Positions 43,444 to 58,393 of a DNA stretch of 64,000 bases are shown here, piece by piece; position 1 is the first letter of the stretch, and the number at the start of each line of letters is the position of its first letter. The DNA lies in the NCBI RefSeq assembly GCF_001729745.1, contig NZ_CP017186.1, positions 2,790,001-2,854,000 on the forward strand. Reading direction: 5' to 3'. The translations under genes were made by a program, and so were the position numbers. The notes under the pieces were generated by a model. That model was given only the letters and a program-made list of their open reading frames with translations, was not told where the DNA came from and made no database searches. Source of the stretch: Enterobacter hormaechei subsp. hoffmannii (GTDB taxonomy: Bacteria > Pseudomonadota > Gammaproteobacteria > Enterobacterales > Enterobacteriaceae).

Positions 43444-44610
43444 TTAGAGTTTATGATGCAGATAATCGCCGAGGCGGGAGAAAAGGCCGCCCTTTTCAAC
43501 GCGCTCCAGCGTAACCAATGGCCAGTGCGCTACCACCTTGTCACGATCGTACAGCTGGATCTCCCCTACCCGCTGATGCGCGGCGATCGGCGCTTCCAGC
43601 TCTTTTTTATCCATTACATATTTCGCCTTGATGTTCGGCACTTCTGTTTTGGGTAATGCCAGCCAGAAATCCTGATCCGTGCCCAGCGCGATCTGCTCTT
43701 TATCGCCATACCAGATGCGTTCGGTTCCCACTTTTTTGCCGTTATGCAGGATCTGCACCGTATCGAAATTTTGCTGTCCCCAGTGGAGCAGCTTGCGCGC
43801 CTGATCTTCACGTCCTTTCGGGCTGTCTGCCCCCATCACCACCGCAATCAGTCGACGCTGACCATCCACCGCGGAGGCGATCAGGTTAAAGCCCGCGCCC
43901 GAGGTGTGTCCCGTTTTCAGACCATCCACGTTCATGGTCTTATCCCACAGCAGGCCGTTGCGGTTCTGCTGAGTGATGCCGTTCCAGGTCAGACTCTTCT
44001 CGCTGTACATGTGGTAGAACTCAGGCTCGCCGTGGATGATGGCCCGGGAAAGCACGGCGAGATCGTAAGCGGAGCTGTGCTGACCCGGTGCATCCAGCCC
44101 GTGTACGGTTTCGAAGTGGGTATCGCGCAGGTTCAGCTTTTCAACGTAGTCATTCATCATCCTGACGAACTGCGGCTGACCGCCCGCCACGTGATCCGCC
44201 AGCGCCACGCAGGCGTCATTGCCGGAATCAACAATCAGGCCGCGGCTGAGATCGCGCACAGAAACCCGATCGCCCTGCTTCAGAAACATCAGAGACGAAC
44301 CGTCAAAGACCGGATTGCCTTTTGCCCAGGCGTCACGTCCGACCGTCACAATGTCATCGGGGCTGATGCGGTGGCTATCAATGGCACGATCGACAACGTA
44401 CCCCGTCATCAGTTTGGTCAGGCTCGCCGGATTACGCTGCTGATGTTCGTTGCCCGCCGTTAAGATTTGACCCGTGGTGTAATCCATCAATACCCAGGAT
44501 CCTGCCTGGATGGCAGGCGGCTGAGGTGAAAAATCCAGCGGCTCGGCAGCCAGCGCGGATGAAATACTCGAAGCGAGTAAAGAAACAGCAATAAACAGAC
44601 GGCGTTTCAA
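43444..44610 (-). CDS. dacD: D-alanyl-D-alanine carboxypeptidase DacD (PBP6b)
   Basis: DacD trims the terminal D-Ala from peptidoglycan stem peptides in the periplasm. The 388-residue length equals E. coli DacD. It has a signal peptide (cleaved near ISSALA-A), the catalytic SLTK (63-66), SGN (129-131) and KTG (232-234), and the C-terminal amphipathic helix that anchors it to the inner membrane (GGLFSRLGDYLHHKL). It diverges from sbcB. Confidence 0.96.
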   Translation of the reverse strand: MKRRLFIAVSLLASSISSALAAEPLDFSPQPPAIQAGSWVLMDYTTGQILTAGNEHQQRNPASLTKLMTGYVVDRAIDSHRISPDDIVTVGRDAWAKGNPVFDGSSLMFLKQGDRVSVRDLSRGLIVDSGNDACVALADHVAGGQPQFVRMMNDYVEKLNLRDTHFETVHGLDAPGQHSSAYDLAVLSRAIIHGEPEFYHMYSEKSLTWNGITQQNRNGLLWDKTMNVDGLKTGHTSGAGFNLIASAVDGQRRLIAVVMGADSPKGREDQARKLLHWGQQNFDTVQILHNGKKVGTERIWYGDKEQIALGTDQDFWLALPKTEVPNIKAKYVMDKKELEAPIAAHQRVGEIQLYDRDKVVAHWPLVTLERVEKGGLFSRLGDYLHHKL

Positions 44611-44819
44611 CGGTATATCCTCAGGTCAGTAAAAATCGATGACCTTTTTACGGGAGTTCTGATGTCGTTACCTGCCTTAATTGCAAAAAAATGTGACAGC
44701 ACGCAGATTTTTTCGGAACAAATCTCGCAAATTTCTTGCCTGAAGGTGCTTTTTATTCGGACTGCTCACCCCAATCGTTTACCATAGAGACGTCAATTTT
44801 TAACAGGATGAGATTACTG

Positions 44820-46244
44820 GTGTCTGACTCTGCCGCGCGCCCGACTTTTTTGTTCCACGATTACGAAACCTTTGGCACCCATCCGGCGCTGGACCGACCG
44901 GCGCAGTTTGCGGCTATCCGAACCGATGACGAATTTAACGTCATCGGCGAACCCGAGGTGTTTTACTGTAAACCCGCCGATGACTATCTGCCGCAGCCGG
45001 GCGCGGTGATGGTGACGGGCATCACCCCTCAGGAAGCGCGGGATAAAGGCGTTAGCGAAGCAGAATTTGCCTGTCGCATCCACGACCTGTTCACGGTGCC
45101 CAATACCTGCGTGGTGGGTTACAACAACATCCGTTTTGACGATGAAGTGACGCGCAATATCTTCTACCGCAACTTCTACGATCCCTATGCCTGGAGCTGG
45201 CAGAACCGCAATTCGCGCTGGGATTTGCTGGATATTATGCGCGCCTGCTATGCGCTGCGCCCGGAGGGAATTAACTGGCCGGAGAACGACGACGGCTTGC
45301 CGAGCTTCAGGCTCGAGCACCTGACGCGGGCCAACGGCATCGAGCACAGCAACGCCCACGACGCGATGGCAGACGTCTACGCGACCATCGCTATGGCGAA
45401 GCTCGTAAAAACCGCGCAGCCGCGCCTGTTTGAGTATCTGCTGAGCCATCGCAGCAAGCAAAAGCTGATGACGCTGATTGACGTGCCGCAGATGAAACCG
45501 CTGGTGCACATTTCAGGGATGTTTGGCGCGTGGCGCGGGAACACAAGCTGGGTGGCGCCGCTTGCCTGGCATCCGGACAACCGTAACGCCGTCATCATGG
45601 TGGATCTTGCCGGGGATATCTCGTCGCTGCTTGAGCTCGACAGCGACACCTTACGTGAACGGCTTTATACGCCGAAAGAGGCGCTGGGTGACCTGCCAGC
45701 CGTACCGGTAAAACTGGTGCACATCAATAAATGCCCGGTGCTTGCGCAGGCCAACACGCTGCGCCCGGAAGACGCCGACCGGCTGGGGATTAACCGTCAG
45801 CACTGCCTCGATAACCTGAAAGTGCTGCGCGACAACCCGCAGGTGCGCGAGAAAGTCGTCGCCATTTTTGCCGAAGCAGAGCCGTTCATGCCGTCTGAGA
45901 ATGTGGATGCGCAGCTTTATAACGGCTTCTTCAGCGATGCCGATCGCGCGGCGATGAACATCGTGCTGCAAACCGACCCGCGTAACCTGCCCGCGCTGGA
46001 TATCACCTTCGCAGATAAGCGCATTGAGAAGCTGATGTTTAACTACCGTGCGCGCAACTATCCAGGCTCGCTGGATGAAGCAGAGCAGGAGCGCTGGTTA
46101 CAGCATCGGCGCAACGTGTTTACACCGGAGTTTCTTAATAGCTATGCCCAGGAGCTGGAGATGCTTTACGGCCAGTATGAAGGGGATGCTGAGAAACAGG
46201 CGCTGCTGAAAGCGCTGTTCCAATACGCGCAAGAAATTGTCTGA
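44820..46244 (+). CDS. sbcB: Exodeoxyribonuclease I SbcB
   Basis: SbcB degrades single-stranded DNA 3' to 5' and acts in recombination and mismatch repair. The DEDD nuclease motifs are seen: Exo I in FLFHDYETFG, Exo II in GYNNIRFDDEVTRN and Exo III in HSNAHDAMADVYAT. The SH3-like and helical domains follow and the C-terminus is AQEIV. I prefer GTG 44820 (VSDSAARPTFLFHD), which gives 474 residues against 475 in E. coli; ATG 44808 is also in frame, but AACAGG would lie too close to it. A strong terminator follows. Confidence 0.94.
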   Translation: MSDSAARPTFLFHDYETFGTHPALDRPAQFAAIRTDDEFNVIGEPEVFYCKPADDYLPQPGAVMVTGITPQEARDKGVSEAEFACRIHDLFTVPNTCVVGYNNIRFDDEVTRNIFYRNFYDPYAWSWQNRNSRWDLLDIMRACYALRPEGINWPENDDGLPSFRLEHLTRANGIEHSNAHDAMADVYATIAMAKLVKTAQPRLFEYLLSHRSKQKLMTLIDVPQMKPLVHISGMFGAWRGNTSWVAPLAWHPDNRNAVIMVDLAGDISSLLELDSDTLRERLYTPKEALGDLPAVPVKLVHINKCPVLAQANTLRPEDADRLGINRQHCLDNLKVLRDNPQVREKVVAIFAEAEPFMPSENVDAQLYNGFFSDADRAAMNIVLQTDPRNLPALDITFADKRIEKLMFNYRARNYPGSLDEAEQERWLQHRRNVFTPEFLNSYAQELEMLYGQYEGDAEKQALLKALFQYAQEIV

Positions 46245-46258
46245 GTAGCGGGTACAAA

Positions 46259-46290
46259 AAAGCCGGAGGCGATGTCTCCGGCTTTTTTTT
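46259..46290 (+). terminator. Terminator of sbcB
   Basis: AAAAAGCCGGAGGC and its complement form a stem (loop GATG region) followed by eight or more T. Confidence 0.9.
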
Positions 46291-46291
46291 T

Positions 46292-46360
46292 GCCGGGTGG
46301 CGCTAACGCTTACCCGGCCTACAAAACTGTAGGTCGGGTTGAGCATAGCCGCCACCCGAC
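46292..46360. repeat. BIME (two facing REP units)
   Basis: GCCGGGTGGCGCTAACG...CCGGCCTAC faces GTAGGTCGGG...GCCACCCGAC between the convergent ends of sbcB and plaP, just short of the plaP stop. Confidence 0.8.
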
Positions 46361-46366
46361 ACAGTC

Positions 46367-47725
46367 TTACGCGACGTCTTCGTACTGAGGAACCGGGTTG
46401 CGGAAGCTCTTCGTTACGCAAGCCAGGTAAATCAGACCGATTGCACCCCAGATCAGACCCAGAACCATTGAGCTCTCTTCCAGGTTGATCCACAGGGCGC
46501 CCACCGTCAGGGCACCACACACTGGCAGCACCAGATAGTTGATGTGGTCCTTCAGCGTCTTGTTGCGCTTCTCACGGATCCAGAACTGCGAAATCACGGA
46601 GAGGTTAACGAAGGTGAACGCCACCAGCGCACCAAAGTTAATCAGCGCAGTGGCCGTTACCAGGTCGAACTTGATTGCCAGCAGGGCAATTGCGCCCACC
46701 AGCAGCACGTTCCACGCCGGGGTACGCCATTTCGGATGCACGTAACCAAAGAAGCGAGTTGGGAACACACCGTCACGGCCCATCACGTACATCAGACGAG
46801 AAACGCCCGCGTGCGCTGCCATACCGGATGCCAGTACGGTGACGCTGGAGAAGATCAGCACGCCCCACTGGAAGGTTTTACCCGCCACGTACAGCATGAT
46901 TTCAGGCTGCGATGCATCCGGATCTTTAAAGCGAGAGATATCCGGGAAGTACAGCTGTAAGAAATAAGACGCACCGATGAAGATCAGGCCGCCAATCAGC
47001 GCGGTCAGGAAAATCGCTTTCGGGATCACGCGCTCGGCATCTTTGGTCTCTTCAGACAGAGAAGAGATACCGTCGAAGCCCAGGAACGAGAAGCACAGGA
47101 TAGTCGCCCCGGTGATCATCGGCACAACGTGCGCACCTTCAGACCAGAACGGACGGGTGCTGGTCAGCGTACCTGCGCCTTCACCGTGGGAAACGCCGTA
47201 GATGATCAGCCCAACGATAACCGCAACAATCCCCATCTGAAGGATCACGATCAGGGTGTTGAAGTTAGCCACGGTCTTGATGCTGCGCAGGTTAGAGATG
47301 GTCATAAAGGCCACCAGCGCCACAACGAAGATCCACGACGGTACGGAAGGTACCAGCGCTTCGAAGTAAATTTTTGCCAGCAGAATGTTGATCATCGGCA
47401 TGAACAGGTAGTCCAGCAGTGATGACCAGCCCACCATAAAGCCAACAGCCGGGCTAATGGATTTCTGAGCATAGGTGTACGCAGAGCCTGCGGACGGGAA
47501 ACGGCGAACCAGTTTACCGTAGCTCAACGCTGTAAAGAGAATGGCGACCAGTGCAAAGGCGTACGCCGTTGCAACGTGACCGTCAGTAAGGCCTGATACG
47601 ATACCGAATGTATCGAACAGCGTCATCGGTTGCATATAGGCAAGGCCCATCATAACAACCGGAATCAACGTAAGCGTTTTACGTAATTCCACGCGAGAGG
47701 TGTTTGGAGTTGCGTTATGCGACAT
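46367..47725 (-). CDS. plaP: Putrescine importer PlaP (YeeF)
   Basis: PlaP is a low-affinity putrescine:proton symporter of the APC family in the inner membrane, linked in E. coli to surface motility. The 452-residue product has twelve hydrophobic segments, the family motif [15 protein letters not shown] near residue 78, and [22 protein letters not shown] in helix 6 and the following loop (split at residue 218 onward). It matches E. coli PlaP in length and order. The region upstream (47726-47996, AT-rich) separates it from the LysR gene yeeY on the same strand. Confidence 0.95.
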   Translation of the reverse strand: MSHNATPNTSRVELRKTLTLIPVVMMGLAYMQPMTLFDTFGIVSGLTDGHVATAYAFALVAILFTALSYGKLVRRFPSAGSAYTYAQKSISPAVGFMVGWSSLLDYLFMPMINILLAKIYFEALVPSVPSWIFVVALVAFMTISNLRSIKTVANFNTLIVILQMGIVAVIVGLIIYGVSHGEGAGTLTSTRPFWSEGAHVVPMITGATILCFSFLGFDGISSLSEETKDAERVIPKAIFLTALIGGLIFIGASYFLQLYFPDISRFKDPDASQPEIMLYVAGKTFQWGVLIFSSVTVLASGMAAHAGVSRLMYVMGRDGVFPTRFFGYVHPKWRTPAWNVLLVGAIALLAIKFDLVTATALINFGALVAFTFVNLSVISQFWIREKRNKTLKDHINYLVLPVCGALTVGALWINLEESSMVLGLIWGAIGLIYLACVTKSFRNPVPQYEDVA

Positions 47726-47996
47726 AGTTATTCTCCTTTACGGTGATAACCGCCACGTAAGCGAAAAATTGCCCCATTTCTTTCTTCCTCAGCGACAACA
47801 ACTGTCGGATTTTAGTAAATATCTATCCGGTACGAAGCCCGGCCTCTTGGTTTTTAGTTTCGTTTCGTACATGCAAAAAAAAATAACCGACGCCTTTTAT
47901 ATCGTCGATTATTCATTTGTTTGCAGCGGCGGCATTTTGCCCTATTCCAGATACAAAAGGCAATACATTGAGAAACCTGCCCATAAATTAATTTTA

Positions 47997-48926
47997 CTAA
48001 CTGCTTGATTTCCCATCATCTGCCTGAGTGTAAACTGTGGCGATAGCACTATTTGCTAAAATTTCGTCTCGCCACCAGGCGCTGGCAAGCCCGGCGGTCT
48101 GTTCATTCCAGCCCACCCATACCGATTCGTTACTGCTCTGCGCTAAAACCTGTTTTTCCACCAGCGCGCCGCTTTCAATAAAGCGCTGTGCTAAATAACG
48201 GGGAAGGTAGCCGCACCCCAGGCCGCTTATTTGCAGTTCCAGCTTGGTTTTAAAATCAAAAACGGTGATGGCCTCCTGCTCATCCAGAAGCTGCGATGAA
48301 ATGCCGCACTCGGGGCGGGAGCTGTCTCCCACCACAATGGCGCGATGGTTTTTAATAACGCGTCTTGAAACAGGCTCCGGTTCATTCGCCAGCGGGTGGT
48401 GAGGCGCAACGGCAAAGATCTGCTCCAGAACGCCCAGCCGGGCGAAACCAAATTCACTCAGTTGAGGAGGCTCATGCAGCGCTCCAACGATGATATCCGC
48501 CCTGCCCTGCGTTAAGGCGTCCCACGAGCCGCCCAGCACGCCGTTGATAAAAACCAGCCGCGTGACGCTATGGCGCTGATAGAACGCCTCAATAAGCGGG
48601 GTAAGCAGCGAAAAAGGGAAAGTATCATCAACCCCAATCACCAGCTCATTTTCCCAGCCCTGATGAAGTTTGACGGCCTGTTTTTCCAGCTCGCGAACCG
48701 TATGCAGCACGTCACGCCCTTTTTCCAGCAGCATCTGCCCAGTACGGGTGAAACGCGCGCGATGGCCAGTGCGGTCAAGGATTTGAATATTAAGATCGCT
48801 CTCGAGCTTTTGCACGGTGTAGCTCAGAGCCGAAGGGGTTTTATAGAGCTTCGCCGAGGCGGCGGCAAAGCTCCCCTCTTTTTCCAGCGCATCCAGAATA
48901 ACAAGAACATCCAGCAGCGGTTTCAT
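47997..48926 (-). CDS. yeeY: LysR-family regulator YeeY
   Basis: The 309-residue product closely follows E. coli YeeY, from MKPLLDVLVILDALEKEGSF with the helix-turn-helix LYKTPSALSYTVQKLESDL to the C-terminal DDGKS. Its target genes are not firmly known to me; its position before plaP on the same strand makes plaP a candidate. The ATG is preceded by GGGGGCGAAG. Confidence 0.93.
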   Translation of the reverse strand: MKPLLDVLVILDALEKEGSFAAASAKLYKTPSALSYTVQKLESDLNIQILDRTGHRARFTRTGQMLLEKGRDVLHTVRELEKQAVKLHQGWENELVIGVDDTFPFSLLTPLIEAFYQRHSVTRLVFINGVLGGSWDALTQGRADIIVGALHEPPQLSEFGFARLGVLEQIFAVAPHHPLANEPEPVSRRVIKNHRAIVVGDSSRPECGISSQLLDEQEAITVFDFKTKLELQISGLGCGYLPRYLAQRFIESGALVEKQVLAQSSNESVWVGWNEQTAGLASAWWRDEILANSAIATVYTQADDGKSSS

Positions 48927-48967
48927 CTTCGCCCCCTTGCGGTGTGCGATGGCCTCCGCCGGCGCAA

Positions 48968-49792
48968 TTATTCCATGGGCATAACCAGCGGATCGGGATA
49001 CTGATATTCAAATCCCAGTTCATGGCAAATACGATTGCCATCAATAATTTTGCCTTTGCGCTCCCCCTGCGCCTCACTGAACACCGGCGGCGCCAGACCC
49101 AGCTGGCGCGCCATCAGCGGATAAAAGGTGCTGCGTGGCGGATGCGAAGGCGCACATATATTATAGATGTGCCCCCCTTTCGGAGCCTGTAAAAGCAGCT
49201 CTATTGCACCGATAACATCTTCAAGGTGTACAAGGTTAACGCCGTGCTGACCATCCGGCGCGGATTTACCGGCAAAGAAGCGTCCCGGATGACGCCCCGG
49301 CCCCACCAGCCCGGCGAGGCGTAAAATATCCACCTGCGTGCCAGGCAGATTGTGCAGCCAGTCTTCCAGCTCTTTCAGTACCCGTCCGCTGGCGGTTACG
49401 GGACGGCGCTCGGTGTTTTCTTTCGCCGTACCGTCGATATCGCCATAGACGGAGGTCGAGCTGGTGAAAATGATACGCGGAATATGGTGCGCCAGGGCGC
49501 TGTCGACAATCTCCTGCACCGCCTGCAGGTAAAACGTCTCGCCCGGCCCGCTGCGCCGCGCTGGTAAGGTAATGACCAGCGCGTCCACATTCATCAGTTC
49601 ATCCAGCTCGTCGGTATCGCAGATAAGCTCGGGTTCGAGACGCAACTCGACACCATCAATGCCGCACATGCGCGCCGCCTCAACCCCGTCCCGCGTGGTC
49701 TTACTCCCTGTCACCTGCCAGCCTTTCGCGGCTAATGACATCGCCAGTGGCATTCCTAACCACCCTAATCCGACAATCGCGACCTTTTTCAT
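48968..49792 (-). CDS. yeeZ: NAD(P)-dependent epimerase-like protein YeeZ
   Basis: A 274-residue Rossmann-fold protein of the atypical short-chain dehydrogenase group. The nucleotide-binding glycines are in VGLGWLGMPLAMSLAAKG near the N-terminus, and the active-site Ser-Tyr region appears as FTSSTSVYGDIDG. It matches E. coli YeeZ in length and context. Substrate unknown. It lies 41 bases upstream of yeeY on the same strand and diverges from the histidine operon. Confidence 0.92.
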   Translation of the reverse strand: MKKVAIVGLGWLGMPLAMSLAAKGWQVTGSKTTRDGVEAARMCGIDGVELRLEPELICDTDELDELMNVDALVITLPARRSGPGETFYLQAVQEIVDSALAHHIPRIIFTSSTSVYGDIDGTAKENTERRPVTASGRVLKELEDWLHNLPGTQVDILRLAGLVGPGRHPGRFFAGKSAPDGQHGVNLVHLEDVIGAIELLLQAPKGGHIYNICAPSHPPRSTFYPLMARQLGLAPPVFSEAQGERKGKIIDGNRICHELGFEYQYPDPLVMPME

Positions 49793-49895
49793 GACATTCT
49801 CCGCTTAACGACGCCTGTTATAAGGCTACGCCAGCCTTATGGAACGCACAATTCATACCATCAATATGAAATGAATTAATGATCAAAAAAAGCCC

Positions 49896-49925
49896 TTGCT
49901 TTATGGCGTACAACTGGTTTAGGTT
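49896..49925 (+). promoter_or_regulatory. Histidine operon promoter
   Basis: TTGCTT (49896-49901) and TAGGTT (49920-49925), 18 bases apart, correspond to the E. coli hisp1 elements, including the conserved run GGTTTAGGTTAAAAGACATC that spans the -10. ppGpp-stimulated control is known for this promoter. Confidence 0.8.
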
Positions 49926-49964
49926 AAAAGACATCAAATGCATAAGCATTCAACGAGAATTTAT

Positions 49965-50015
49965 ATGACACGCGTTCCTTTTAAAAACCACCATCATCAC
50001 CATCATCCTGACTAG
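49965..50015 (+). CDS. hisL: Histidine operon leader peptide HisL
   Basis: The 16-codon leader reads MTRVPFKNHHHHHHPD. E. coli HisL has seven consecutive His; here the first is Asn, leaving six. Ribosome stalling at these codons when charged tRNA-His is scarce allows an antiterminator to form and the operon to be transcribed. The attenuator lies downstream at 50077-50114. Confidence 0.95.
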   Translation: MTRVPFKNHHHHHHPD

Positions 50016-50076
50016 TCTTTCAGGCGATGTGTGCTGGAAGACGTTTGGATCTTCCAGTGGTGCATGAACGCATGAA

Positions 50077-50114
50077 AAAGCCCCCGGAAGATCTTCTTCC
50101 GGGGGCTTTTTTTT
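50077..50114 (+). terminator. Attenuator terminator of the his operon
   Basis: Arms AAAGCCCCCGGAAGA and its complement (ending GGGGGCTTT) enclose a short loop and are followed by eight T. The preceding segment with CTTCCAGTGG and GGAAGACG can pair as alternative leader hairpins. Confidence 0.93.
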
Positions 50115-50159
50115 GGACCGCATTCAGACAGGTTAAAACAGGTTAACGAGGAACACAGA

Positions 50160-51059
50160 ATGTTAGATAACTCACGTTTACGCATAGCTATTCAAAAATC
50201 AGGCCGTTTAAGCGATGATTCACGCGAACTGCTGGCCCGCTGCGGGATTAAAATCAACCTGCACACCCAGCGCCTGATCGCCCTGGCTGAAAATATGCCG
50301 ATCGACATTCTGCGCGTACGTGATGACGATATTCCGGGCCTGGTGATGGATGGCGTCGTTGACCTCGGCATCATCGGCGAAAACGTACTGGAAGAAGAGT
50401 TATTAACCCGCCGCGCGCAGGGCGAAGATCCGCGCTACTTTACCCTGCGTCGTCTGGACTTCGGCGGCTGCCGCCTGTCGCTGGCCACGCCGGTTGATGA
50501 AGCCTGGGATGGCCCGGCCGCGCTGAACGGCAAACGTATCGCCACCTCTTACCCTCACCTGCTGAAGCGTTACCTCGATCAAAAAGGCGTGCAGTTTAAA
50601 TCTTGTCTGCTGAATGGCTCTGTTGAAGTGGCGCCACGCGCGGGCCTGGCCGATGCCATCTGTGACCTCGTCTCCACCGGCGCCACGCTGGAAGCCAACG
50701 GCCTGCGCGAAGTGGAGGTGATCTACCGCTCCAAAGCGTGCCTTATCCAGCGCGACGGCGAGATGGCCGATGCCAAACAGCAGCTCATCGACAAGCTGCT
50801 GACCCGTATTCAGGGCGTGATTCAGGCGCGTGAATCCAAATACATCATGATGCACGCGCCTACCGAGCGCCTGGACGAAGTGATTGCCCTGCTGCCAGGT
50901 GCTGAGCGCCCAACCATTCTGCCGCTGGCGGGCGACCAGCAGCGCGTGGCGATGCACATGGTCAGCAGCGAAACCCTGTTCTGGGAAACGATGGAAAAAC
51001 TGAAGGCGCTGGGCGCGAGTTCTATTCTGGTGCTGCCAATTGAGAAGATGATGGAGTAA
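50160..51059 (+). CDS. hisG: ATP phosphoribosyltransferase HisG
   Basis: HisG joins ATP and PRPP in the first, histidine-inhibited step of histidine synthesis. The 299-residue length equals the E. coli enzyme (long form). The N-terminal periplasmic-binding-like lobes ([17 protein letters not shown]) and the PRPP loop [15 protein letters not shown] equivalent ([17 protein letters not shown]) are present, with the C-terminal regulatory ACT-like domain. First structural gene after the attenuator; hisD follows after 5 bases. Confidence 0.97.
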   Translation: MLDNSRLRIAIQKSGRLSDDSRELLARCGIKINLHTQRLIALAENMPIDILRVRDDDIPGLVMDGVVDLGIIGENVLEEELLTRRAQGEDPRYFTLRRLDFGGCRLSLATPVDEAWDGPAALNGKRIATSYPHLLKRYLDQKGVQFKSCLLNGSVEVAPRAGLADAICDLVSTGATLEANGLREVEVIYRSKACLIQRDGEMADAKQQLIDKLLTRIQGVIQARESKYIMMHAPTERLDEVIALLPGAERPTILPLAGDQQRVAMHMVSSETLFWETMEKLKALGASSILVLPIEKMME

Positions 51060-51064
51060 CGACC

Positions 51065-56569
<5,505 letters not shown>

Positions 56570-56576
<7 letters not shown>

Positions 56577-57181
56577 CAGAGCAACAACAGGCGCAGCTGG
56601 ACTGGGAAAAAACTGACGGATTACTGCCGGTGGTTGTACAGCATGCCGTTTCAGGCGAAGTGCTGATGCTGGGATACATGAACCAGGAGGCACTGGCAAA
56701 AACGCTCGACAGCGGCAAGGTGACGTTTTTCTCGCGCACCAAACAGCGCCTGTGGACGAAAGGGGAAACCTCGGGTCACTTCCTGAACGTGGTCAGCATT
56801 ACGCCAGACTGCGACAACGACACCCTGCTGGTGCTGGTCAACCCGATTGGGCCGACCTGCCACAAAGGCACCAGCAGCTGCTTCGGCGAGGCGAGCCATC
56901 AGTGGCTGTTCCTCTATCAGCTGGAACAGCTGCTGGCAGAGCGTAAATCAGCGGATCCCGAGAGCTCATACACGGCGAAGCTGTACGCCAGCGGCACCAA
57001 ACGGATTGCGCAGAAAGTGGGTGAAGAAGGCGTTGAAACGGCGCTGGCGGCCACCGTGCATGATCGGGAGGAGCTGACGAACGAAGCGTCGGATTTGATG
57101 TATCACCTGCTGGTGCTGCTTCAGGATCAGGAGCTGGATTTAACGACGGTGATTGAGAATTTGCGAAAACGACATAAATAA
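56570..57181 (+). CDS. hisI: Bifunctional PRA-CH / PRA-PH enzyme HisI (HisIE)
   Basis: HisI carries two steps: phosphoribosyl-AMP cyclohydrolase in the N-terminal half (metal Asp and Cys residues in [13 protein letters not shown] and [12 protein letters not shown]) and phosphoribosyl-ATP pyrophosphatase in the C-terminal half ([21 protein letters not shown]). The 203-residue length equals the E. coli fusion protein. It is the last gene of the operon, followed by a strong terminator. Confidence 0.97.
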
Positions 57182-57213
57182 AAAAAGACCGGGGAAACCC
57201 GGTCTTTTTTTGT
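57181..57213. terminator. Terminator between hisI and wzzB
   Basis: AAAAAAAGACCGGG and CCCGGTCTTTTTTT form a symmetrical stem around GAAA, able to end transcription from both directions (hisI on plus, wzzB on minus). Confidence 0.92.
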
Positions 57214-57220
57214 GTGTAAA

Positions 57221-58201
57221 TCAGGCTCGTGGCTTGTAGTTTCTTAGCGCGTTACGGCCAAGGACGACAGCAGAACCGATGATCCCGCCGAGGAGAACGG
57301 CAAGGATGAGGGTAATGGCCTTTTTAGGGCTGTCACGACGGATAGGCAGATTAGGTTTCATGACGTAACGATAGACGTGAATAGTGTCTGGGTTAACGTT
57401 GAGGTTCTGAATATCCAGTAAGTTTTGTTTGGTCTGGTAGTAAGCGCCTGAAAAGACCAGCGGACGTGACGCTTCGTTATCAATCATTGACTTGAGCGCT
57501 ACGGTACCCAGCAGGAACATGGTTTCCTGAGTGACATCCTGCGTTTGCTGGAGCTGTGGAGTACTAATCTTAGCTGCTTCCGCATTCTTGTAAGCTTCAG
57601 AGATCTGTTTGATACGCAGATCTTTCTGCTCCTGTGCTACTTTCTCCTGGTTCTGAAGGGAGTCGTTCAGGGTTGTGATCTGCTGCTTGAGGTTATCTCT
57701 GAGGTCAAGCGTCAGTTCTTTAGCCGTCTGCTCATCAACCTGCTGAATATACTGAGCTAATTGCTTTTGAGCTGCATCAGCGGATTCGCCCTGATAGCTT
57801 ACGGTTAAAGGTAAACTTTGCCCTTTTACGGTAGGCTCAATAGTCAGTTTTTCCGGATCTTCCTGATTCTCCAGCGCCTGTGCTAATGCCGAGAAAGAGG
57901 AATTAAAACGACCAATAGCACGATTCTGAATATCCAGCATGGAAGGCGCTGCGCCACCATAGAGGATATTCAACGCATTGGAATAGGTGGCGATTTGTGC
58001 CGCATCAGGCTGGGCTATGATGGCAGAGGATGTCCATTTTTCTTTAGCTACAGTGATGTAAACAACGGCGAGAACAATGAAAGCAGCAACGAATGCCCCA
58101 ATCACCCACTTTCCACGCCACAGCTGTAGCACTAAATCCAGTAAATCAATTTGCTCCGGGTCATTGTTGCGTGTGACCAGGTTGTTGTTGTTTTGCGTCA
58201 T
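57221..58201 (-). CDS. wzzB: O-antigen chain length determinant WzzB
   Basis: WzzB is an inner-membrane polysaccharide co-polymerase that sets the modal length of O-antigen made by Wzy. The 326-residue product has the expected two membrane helices (WVIGAFVAAFIVLAVVYITVA at about 31-51 and LILAVLLGGIIGSAVVLG near the end) around a long periplasmic, largely helical domain. The Pro/Gly-rich second-helix preface (PNLPIRRDSPKKAI) is typical. It converges on hisI, the usual place, and diverges from uge. Confidence 0.95.
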   Translation of the reverse strand: MTQNNNNLVTRNNDPEQIDLLDLVLQLWRGKWVIGAFVAAFIVLAVVYITVAKEKWTSSAIIAQPDAAQIATYSNALNILYGGAAPSMLDIQNRAIGRFNSSFSALAQALENQEDPEKLTIEPTVKGQSLPLTVSYQGESADAAQKQLAQYIQQVDEQTAKELTLDLRDNLKQQITTLNDSLQNQEKVAQEQKDLRIKQISEAYKNAEAAKISTPQLQQTQDVTQETMFLLGTVALKSMIDNEASRPLVFSGAYYQTKQNLLDIQNLNVNPDTIHVYRYVMKPNLPIRRDSPKKAITLILAVLLGGIIGSAVVLGRNALRNYKPRA

Positions 58202-58393
58202 ACTATCCCTAACAGATGAAAAAGGGCAAAAATAATCTTGTTTCCTTAGTGTATCTGTTGCTGGCGATTTTTCTATAAGAATCCGATGAGTTATATCGGA
58301 AAGATGGGTTATGTAAGTGAAGTGCGACGCGCTATCATAGACGGATTCTGATGTCCTGGGACATCAACAAGAACACTGTGAATGAGGGAAGCT

